Assembly (NCBI GenBank): GCA_030248065.1
Contig: JASAMV010002835.1
Span: 1-64,000 of the forward strand
Length of the DNA: 64,000 nucleotides
Direction of reading: 5' to 3'
Source of the DNA: Rhynchonema sp. JSB1_4
Lineage: Eukaryota > Nematoda > Chromadorea > Monhysterida > Xyalidae
Below the pieces are notes generated by a model, which was not told the origin of the DNA, did no database searches, and saw only the letters and a program-made list of their open reading frames with translations. Position numbers and translations under genes: made by a program. This document shows, piece by piece, positions 56,453-64,000 of the stretch (positions are counted from its first letter, which is position 1; each line of letters starts with the position of its first letter).

Positions 56453-59400
56453 ATGAACGAAAATTTAGCAGAAAACAGAAATTCATTCGAATCAACGCGC
56501 GCGACTGCAATGATGGCCGAAAATCGAACACACGATATCGAACGTGACGATGTGGAACAGTTTGCTGCGTTTCTCGACACGCTGTGGGACGTGATTGGCA
56601 TTGAAATCAATCGATTGGTCAGATTTTTTGCGTTTTTGGTGGGCGTTTGCGTTTGTGCCCATTTTATCTCAACAAAAACCGTGTAATTCAGGCGCATCGT
56701 TTCCCGATGCTCAATCCGCGTCTGCAAGCTGTCCGTTTCCACCAATATCTGCTCGGCGATCGGCACCGCAATCTGATTCGTGCGTTCGCATCCCGCTTGC
56801 CCATCTATCCCAAAGGCAGAATCATCGTGAATCGCGCGTTTGAATTGCAGGTTGGACTGATTCGTTTTCTTCAGACCTTAAAAAATTCAAGTTTTGTCGT
56901 CAAAAACCGAAAAACCCCGATAAGAAGGAATCAATAGCTTATAAGCAGTGAATCGCAATCTTGGGGTCCCGACCAGTGTTGTGGCTGGGGGGTCCCCCCA
57001 ATGGTACCCTACCCGCCCCGGCCTGGTACACTACCCCCTGCCCGCCCCGCTCCGGTACCCTACACGCCCCTACCCGCCTTGCTCTGGTACCCCACCCGCC
57101 CCGATTTTTGCCCTTAAAATGCCCATTTTTCCTTGAAAAAAATGCCCAAATTTGGACCGAAAACCCTTAAAAGCAGGGTAGTACTTGGGGGGGGGGGGTG
57201 GGGAGGGGGTCCCCCCAAATTCATCTATCTATCGTCAACACTTTTTGATTTCATCTATCTATCGTCAACACCTATGGGCAAATCTATCTATCGTCAACAA
57301 ATTCTGGGAACAATCTATCTATCGTCAACACATTTCGACCCCAAAATGGGTATTTTTGCCTCAAAATGGCTCAAAATCGGTATTTTTTGTCCCAAAATAG
57401 GCAAAAAATCGCGCGCTACGCGCGGATTTAGTACATCTTAGTACATTTTCATTAATATTTACACATTATTACCTACTTAGTACACTATATTCTACCTTGA
57501 TTTTTGGCGACTCCCCCCACCATCTATCTATCGTCAACAAGTTTGGGTCGACCCCCCCAGATTTCGGACTTGGGTCATCTATCTATCGTCAACACATTTC
57601 GGGTCCCAATCTATCTATCGTCAACACCCTGACCAAGTACTACACTGCTTAAAAGTGCAAAAAATCGCGCGCTACGCGCGATATATGCAGTTTATAGCAT
57701 ATAAAAATGGGCACCCAAAAAAACGTATTGTACCCTACCCGCCCCGAAAAATCTTCCGCGCTGCCAGTGCATGGTTTGTGCATTACTGACACCACGCACG
57801 TGTTTTATGATTGTTACTGTCTGCCACGCCATGCCCGAGACAAGCACTGCAGCGACATTTTTGCGCGATAGTTCAGGGTTTGAAGGAAGTTTCTCTCTTA
57901 TTCCGAAGAAATTTCGGCATTTTGCGGGTTTTTCGACACCCCTACTCCCGGAACGCTTGAAAAAGTGTTTTTGGGCTTTTTCAAGAAAAGAACCGTTTTG
58001 TTTCACTCGGCTACCATAGCACTTCAAATCGTCAAAAAGAAGGACATATCGACACGACGTCACGAGAACTGATTGTTATTGCTGCGCTACTGCATGCAAC
58101 CAAGCATCCAACCAATGCAATCTGCTTCGATTTGTTTTTTTTTGTGTTTTGACGTTATTGCTTGCCAAGCCCCTCAAAAAATAATTTTCCAGTTTGTAAG
58201 CAGTGATATCTGATACAAAAACAACATCAGAGCTGGGAAGATTTTGATTTTGTTTGTTTATGTGTTGATATTCTTGGTGACATGCTCTCCATTACACAAC
58301 TTGATTGGTCTATTGAATGTGCCAAGTGGCCTCAGGAGATGAGGTAATTTTTCGGCCCCTCTCCGTGGTCAAGATCAAGAAATAAGATGCATATCTGGAC
58401 AGATCCTGCTATGACTTCATTATGTTCTTATTGCCTGGAGGGCTGGGAGAGTATTGTTCTGCTGTGTGCTGTTGTGCTCTCCACAAGGATGACAAACAGT
58501 AGGTCTGAATCGCAACACAGCATGCGCTGTTGTAATTTGGTCCCGGGCCGGGCACGAAAACAATCTTGAGCTTTGGGACCCAAATGTCTATGGTTTTTTG
58601 TGGCCCACAAACAAGCAGGATGCAGGAACATTATTGCCCCTCATGTTGCACCTTTAATCTGATGATCAAACAGGGAACAGTGAAAGGGGAGTCAAATTTG
58701 ATCGTCACTCTGCGGCGTCTGCTTTTCTGTTGTAAACAGCGAAGAAGCAGGAAACGGCGCAACCAAATAGTCTGACGGGACGTGATAGGCAGGGTTGGAA
58801 AAAAAATTTTTTTTTTAAACAAGTTTTTTTTTTAAAAAAAAATTTTTTTTTTAAAAAAAAATTTTTTTTATTTAAATTCTGAGATACGGGGAGATTTTAC
58901 CAAATTTGCCTAAAAAACGCGCAAAATCGCGAAAAAATGCAACTTTAGTTGACAAGTCACTTTTGTGACTTGGTTTGCATCACTTATCAAGGGTGTTTAC
59001 GTCATTTAGGTGCGATCCAACAGTCTGTGCTTGATATGGACCGATGATTGCTGCTCTGTGGTATCGGACACAACAGTTTGTGGCCGAATAAGCAAGATTC
59101 ACTCATAAACCACACAGAATTGAGAATATAAGCTGCAGAAATACTTGTCGGGTAGCTGAATCAGTCGTATATGACCGACCTGATGGGGTATGACATCGAA
59201 GTACCATGTAGGCACGTGCATACTATGTCCCATGTATCACGGGAAGGTATTATTACATCATTTGGGGTATCTTAGGTACCAAATACATGCCCCAAAGGTG
59301 ATTTTGTGAAGAAAATTTTTCGACCGTTGAGAAAAAATGACAAAAAATAACCCCCAAAAAGTCCATTTTTGGACGTTTTAGAACATTTTGTTCCCCCGAA

Positions 59401-62400
59401 AAATTTAAAAAAAAAATTTTTTTTGAAAAAAAATTTTTTTCAAAAACCTTTTTTTTTAAGACGGTTTGCCTGAGAAAATCGACCATTTTTGAGGCAAGAT
59501 AAAATTTTTGACTTTTGGGTGCCAGATTAATGCGACTGGTTAGTTAGATAAGCCGACCAATTTTTTCGGCCCAACTCAGCTTATTTCCTGAGATATGACC
59601 ATTTTTGTATATTCCACCTGCGCACCCATTCCGCACCCGGACAAAAAAATTGAAAACGTCATAACTTGGACTAGCATGAACCGTTTTGAAAAATTTAAAA
59701 AACATTCGCATTCTAGGCTCCAGCAGAAGCTTTCTGACCAACGTGTGCTAAATGGCTGGACAGGGTGACCCAAAAAGTTATATTCGAAGAAAAAATTTTT
59801 TTCCAAGTTTTGGTCAATGTTCAAGCGAAAAAAGTTCTTAACGGATTGTGGTCGCATGAAAAGCGGATAACGGTTTCATGTTCCCAAGGCATTTTACTGC
59901 AACTTTTGCAAAGATACTTGGGTGCGCAAATGTATTAATAAAAAAATACAACCGCATGAAGTCACCCACCCACCCACATACGACCGCCAACAGTGCGCAC
60001 GCAGCAGGCAAAGGGGATCCACTGCCTGCCTGCATGCTTGTTATGTGCGCATGTGGATAATATGAGCAGATGCAAACAGTTTCTGTATCCAATGACACAA
60101 CATAATGTTTATTACACACAGTGTGACTCAAAAGTTTCTGACCTTGGTGAAAAGTTTTTTGTGACCAGTCGTTTACCGGAACTCATCAGGCTTTAAATGA
60201 GGTCCATAACACTGATGTTACATGAACTTCACACTCTGTATTGTGTCATCCACTGTTGCTGTGTTCATTGTCACAAAGCAGATAAAAACCAAAAATCCTT
60301 GTTTTGGTGGTGATAATGAGCTGCAAATATTCGTTACATCCAGAAGGTTGGTTTTTTTTAATAAGCGGTTGGTTAACCAGCTGTTGATTGTCATGAGTCT
60401 GATTCCTTTGGTGTGTCCTGGCATGGCTCGTGGTTTTACACCGGACCGATTTCCTATGGCTCTTAGATGGGGTAACTCCTTCTGTTAACGACACGGCTAC
60501 TGCGTCGATGTTCTTGGTATGTGTAGCTCATACAACCATGTGGGTATCGCTCAAACTTTGCGACTTCAAAAACCGGTCAAGACTTTGATCGCACTTCAAA
60601 ACCCCAGAACATAAAACACCCAAAACTGTTGTGAAACCACTAATAGCGATGTTTTTTATGCCGACTCACGATGTTTGCAGGAAGAGCAAGGTTAGGACCA
60701 ACGACGCACTTGCCTATCTCAGCAAGCGCGCCTCTGTGTGGCAGGACATCAACGACGCGGTCGAAGGTGACGCCGTGTCCAGTCAGGGTGCGCGTGTCAT
60801 TCAGTACATCCAGGACCACATCAACACCAAGTGGTGGTGGTGCGAGTACTTGGCGCCCGGTGCAACGATCAAATGGATTGCCCACATCGGTGGCATCCTG
60901 TACATCGCGTTCCAAGTGGGCAGGTTCATGTAGTCGTAAGGCGTGGCACTGCCCGGCACCTTACGATACGGCCTCCACCGGACGCTTGGAGACCCGGCCA
61001 CAGCACGATCGGGCGGGCCTAGGCTGGAAACACGGGTTGAACACACGAAGAACAGCAAACTACTAAACCTCACAAAAGGCCCCGCCGAGTGCCGCTGGCC
61101 ACTCCGGGACTGCGATTCACGCAGGCTCTTCACGAATACGGATCCCGCGGGTTCTTCTTCTCGACGTTTATCACAACGATGTTAATAACAGTCTCACAAC
61201 ACTGGGTTTCACACACGAAAACACAGAATCACACAGAATCTCTCTGCGAAAAAGGGCGCGCGATCTCTTCCAAAACAACGAGTCACGTGCGGAGGAGTAC
61301 GGGAAAGCCGGCCACATTCATCTGGAATACGTACGTGCAGCGCTTCCGTGGGGTGCTCCTGCGCCCATGCTTATGTGATTTTACCAGTATTCCAGTATTG
61401 TATCACCTTGTTCGGTTGGTATTGTAGTTTTGTTTGTTGCTTTTATACTGTCTTTTTAGTTTGTTGGCAAACGTGTCAAATAATAACTTCATATATGTAT
61501 ACATGTATATACCTGCATAAAATACATGTCTGTGCGTATACACGTGCGAATCCCTGGTTGTTTTCTATTTTAACGTTTCACTTTATTGTCGCCTTGCCAT
61601 CTTTGGATATTTGAAGGCTTTCACTTTTCAGAGACTTTCTTGTTACATTTTACACCATGACGTTCATATACTTCGAGTTTTTTGACATTTCGAAATGCAG
61701 ACAATATACAATCATTTGTATCAACATAACGATATACACATTCAAGTACATAAATCTTGCTGCAGTTCTTGTATTTCTTTGAGTCCAGTTCTTTCTCACA
61801 AATAACAATAAAGCAAGTACATAACATGTCGAAAGCAAGGAATTATCAAATTAATGAACTAAAACACGCTTATAAGAAGCACACAACAGTTTCCACTAAG
61901 TGTAACATAAACAGAATGTAGATGTTCATCTGCAATAAAGCCGCAATCAATGTAGCAAATTAGTTAAAAAATTTAAGTCCAATGCCGTCACACACTGCAA
62001 AACCCCAAGCTGTGGCACACTTTTGTGGTGCGAAGTTTACATGATGTCATCGTAGTGAAGAAACGATAGCCAGCATTTGCCCCACAAGCCTATGCGTTTG
62101 GGTTTCTACGTGCACCTGACATTTTCACAGCTTTTGACACAGCTAGTTTTTCTGCAACGTACAATAACTTGGTGTCACACAGACAATGCAACAGGTTGCA
62201 GACTAACAAGACAAGTGCCACTCCCTGTGCACTTGGATGCCAAGATCAATGAGTTCTTGTGTCACACTGAAATGACTGGAAAAGAAAATCTTTTCACCAA
62301 GGTCAGAAACTTTTGAGTCACGCGGTGTGTAATAAACATTATGTTGTGTCATTGGATGCAGAGACTGTTTGCATCTGCTCATATTATCCACATGCGCACA

Positions 62401-64000
62401 TAACAAGCATGCAGGCAGGCAATGGATCCCCTTTGCCTGCTGCGTGCGCACTGTTGGCGGTCGTATGTGGGTGGGTGGGTGACTTCATGTGGTTGTATTT
62501 TTTTATTAATACATTTGCGCACCCAAGTATCTTTGCAAAAGTTGCAGTAAAATGCCTCGGGAACATGAAACCGTTATCCGCTTTTCATGCGACCACAATC
62601 CGTTAAGAACTTTTTTCGCTTGAACATTGACCATAACTTGGAAAAAAATTTTTCTTCGAATATAACTTTTTGGGTCACCCTGTACAGCCATTTAGCACAC
62701 GTTGGTCAGAAAGCTTCTGCTGGAGCCTAGAATGCGAATGTTTTTTAAATTTTTCAAAACGGTTCATGCTTGTCCAAATTATGAGGTTTTCAATTTTTTT
62801 TGTCCGGGTGCGAAATGGGTGCGCAGGTGGAATATACAAAAATGGTCATATCTCAGAAAATAAGCTGAGTTGAGCCGAAAAAATTGGTTGGCTTAACTAA
62901 TTTATCAAGCACGTTAATTTGGCAGCCGAAACTCAAAAAACCTTATTTTGCCTTAACCCCGTTTGTATAATGGTCGAACTTCTCAGGCAAACCGTCTTAA
63001 AAAAAAACCTTTTTTTTTAAAAAAAAAAATTTTTGTTAAAAAAAAAAAATTTTTTTTTTGCCCAACCCTGGTGATAGGGGTGTGGTTTCTTCAAGTGGAA
63101 TGTCTGTTCGTGTGTGCTTTGGTTATTAGAATTGCACGTAATTGCACAGATAAGTGCGGAAATTGGCTCAAGTGGGGTCACTCACATCACATTGTACGAA
63201 GACACATTTGGAAAATGAGGTTCCTAACGTGATGATAAGAGCAGAGGTATGGTGCCCAGTTTGTGGTTGGTCAAGCAGCTCGAGCTACCTGGCCACTCCA
63301 GTTTTGCTATCTTTGATTAGCTCGAGCCAAGTAGTAGGCGGTTTGAGGGATATGGAACTTCTAGCTCGGCCCCCTCGATCCTCACCCGTCTCCACCCGAC
63401 CCCAGCTCAATTACATCACTGACATGACAGTGCCACATGTAACGTTAGACCACTAGAAAGGCTTCTGTTTTTTTTTTGAGACCTTGAGTCTACTTGGTTT
63501 GGGCTAGGATTCAGTTCAGTCAGTGATTTGAGATCCCAGAAATTGTACAGTTTTTTCCGGATTCCTAATCGCTTTTCAAATTTTTCGATGAAATATAAAA
63601 ATTATACCCAATTTTACATTTTGCAGAACACCGACGACGATAGTAACGTGATGGTACTGACATTGGCTGATGTGATTGACGCACTGCACACGGGTGCGCC
63701 GGATGGGGTACTCCTGCGAACATATGAACACGGAATATCGGTGGGCGCAGGCTATGGGGTCGTTTTTTGTTGATACTGCTGGACAATGAGATTTGGCTGG
63801 ATGAAACTGTTCTGTAATGTTTGTAAGAGAACGCTTGATGAATTTGCTCAGGATTCCACGCACCTCTCCATCATGAGCATTGATCAGGCTTTTCGGGTTG
63901 GGGGCTTCTGGTTGCCAATGGATCAGACATGTCAATGTTCAACTGTTTCGGCATTTTAGGTGCCGGACTGTTCGAACCTGCACCAATTCGAGGAAGATGA
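56453..64000 (+). CDS. unidentified multi-exon gene, continues past the window
   Basis: Exon 1 56453-56617 (55 codons, phase 0), exon 2 56692-56850 (53 codons, phase 0), exon 3 63627-63740 or 63758 (phase 0 either way), exon 4 from 63960 to beyond the edge. The ATG follows a TTCAATTCCAG acceptor at 56443, so a 5' UTR intron or trans-splice site is likely. Exon 1 contains DDVEQFAAFLDTLWDVIGIE, exon 2 FHQYLLGDRHRNLIRAFASR and LPIYPKGR, exon 3 VLTLADVIDALHTGAPDGV, exon 4 VPDCSNLHQFEED. I do not recognise the family; no signal peptide or membrane span is seen. Intron 2 is 6.8 kb and holds minisatellites and a 4.28 kb transposon. That exons 2 and 3 belong together rests on phase only. Confidence 0.5.
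56998..57740. repeat. minisatellite mosaic: ATCTATCTATCGTCAACA and TGGTACCCTACCCGCCCCG units
   Basis: The 18-mer ATCTATCTATCGTCAACA occurs about seven times between 57222 and 57625, with variable 10-30 bp spacers. The unit TGGTACCCTACCCGCCCCG and variants occur about five times at 56998-57105 and again near 57730. GCGCGCTACGCGCG palindromes occur near 57410 and 57667, and a related GCGCGCGGAGCGCGCG near 55808. Lies in intron 2 of the unidentified gene. Confidence 0.85.
57741..58781. other. intron sequence, nothing recognised
   Basis: About 1 kb of intron 2 between the minisatellites and the composite transposon. No repeat arms or credible exon. Minus-strand frames here lack motifs. Confidence 0.4.
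59443..60170. repeat. left arm of the long inverted repeat
   Basis: Includes GGGTGACCCAAAAAGTTATA near 59765, CTTAACGGATTGTGGTCGCA near 59838 and GCACGCAGCAGGCAAAGGGG near 59996. All recur in reverse complement in the right arm, with roughly 5% differences by eye. Confidence 0.88.
60222..60488 (+). pseudogene. chemoreceptor-like fragment inside the composite element
   Basis: An 88-codon frame reads MNFTLCIVSSTVAVFIVTKQ, then FVTSRRLVFFNKRLVNQLLI and VMSLIPLVCPGMARGF. The order hydrophobic helix, K/T-rich loop with a T-S-R-x4-F-x-K run, then a hydrophobic helix with IPL-x3-PG resembles the TM5-loop-TM6 part of nematode Str/Srd-type receptors. No flanking receptor exons are present, so it is most simply a fragment carried by the transposon. 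The resemblance is by pattern only. Confidence 0.35.
60660..60934 (+). CDS. GC-rich coding-like segment inside the composite element
   Basis: Follows a TTTGCAG acceptor at 60681 and reads NDALAYLSKRASVWQDINDA, then RVIQYIQDHINTKWWWCEYL and a hydrophobic end (GGILYIAFQVGRFM) before a TAG at 60934. The segment is much richer in G and C than its surroundings and has third-position C/G bias, as does the non-coding-looking stretch to about 61400. No family recognised; the minus strand is also open over most of it. Could be captured host sequence. Confidence 0.35.
61080..62220. other. rest of the composite element core, nothing recognised
   Basis: The first 300 bp continue the GC-rich segment (GGCCCCGCCGAGTGCCGCTG region). 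From 61420 the sequence is AT-rich, with no frame, repeat or RNA that I recognise. Confidence 0.4.
62260..63000. repeat. right arm of the long inverted repeat
   Basis: Reverse complement of 59443-60170: contains CCCCTTTGCCTGCTGCGTGC near 62430, TGCGACCACAATCCGTTAAG near 62588 and TATAACTTTTTGGGTCACCC near 62661. Confidence 0.88.

Larger units (their letters stand above)
58782..63078. mobile_element. composite hAT-like element (4.28 kb) with long inverted arms
   Basis: Outer ends CAGGGTTGGAAAAAAAA at 58790 and TTTTTTTGCCCAACCCTG ending at 63070 are flanked by an exact 8-bp duplication GTGATAGG (58782-58789 and 63071-63078). The first 650 bp are an inverted copy of element 4. Next come arms of about 740 bp, 59443-60170 and about 62260-63000, that are inverted copies of each other (GACGGTTTGCCTGAG at 59460, CTCAGGCAAACCGTC near 62985). 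About 2.1 kb of unrelated sequence lies between the arms. No hAT transposase frame was recognised. Confidence 0.85.

Noticed and set aside
56998..57640. Possible CRISPR-like array (fixed 18-mer with variable spacers)
   Set aside because: The genome is eukaryotic, the spacers are short and irregular, and no cas-like gene is present; it is a minisatellite mosaic.
60671..61066. Alternative 131-codon plus-strand frame and minus-strand frames over the GC-rich segment
   Set aside because: Low stop-codon density is expected from the high GC content. The frame at 60660-60934 is the more protein-like one, and even that is uncertain.
61080..61400. Possible LTR or coding exon in the GC-rich part of the composite element
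   Set aside because: No second copy in the window, no LTR end signals and no recognisable protein motif.

Overview
The window is animal nuclear DNA, most likely from a nematode. Its genes are split into small exons with GT..AG introns whose phases agree. They include an innexin (an invertebrate gap-junction protein), a receptor resembling the nematode Srx chemoreceptors, other rhodopsin-like receptors, a GLYAT-like N-acyltransferase and an atypical synaptotagmin. I see no operons, CRISPR arrays or other prokaryotic features. The phylum is an inference and no species can be named.

Layout. 1-971 (-): fragment of a GT10 fucosyltransferase. 2663-4347 (-): GLYAT-like acyltransferase with three exons. 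4550-10900: unassigned exon-like ORFs and two intact hAT-type elements. 10916-22038 (+): synaptotagmin-like gene with nine exons whose introns are full of MITEs and foldback elements. 22040-28090: repeats only. 28098-32990 (+): rhodopsin-like GPCR A with nine exons, followed by a very long CA microsatellite. 33280-37500: repeats. 37530-40634 (+): a second copy of the first three GPCR exons (copy B), without a detectable 3' half. 40735-44450 (-): a 5'-truncated LINE split by a 2.45 kb LTR element that encodes Gag only. 44568-47914 (+): Srx-like GPCR C. 48874-54024 (-): innexin with eleven exons. 56453 to beyond the end (+): an unidentified gene whose second intron holds minisatellites and a 4.28 kb composite hAT-type element.

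The genes do not form one pathway. They fit a neuronal and chemosensory theme (receptors, synaptotagmin, gap junction), but clustering by function is not shown. More than half of the window is mobile DNA. Four classes are well supported by target-site duplications or inverted ends: hAT-like elements with CAGGGTTGG ends and 8-bp duplications, TA-flanked MITEs, TTAA-flanked foldback elements, and retroelements (LINE, Gag-only LTR element, tRNA-related insertions). Nesting gives a relative chronology in several places.

Exon coordinates were derived by hand from splice signals, reading phase and protein family patterns. Individual boundaries can be off by a few bases, and no alignment or database search was run.
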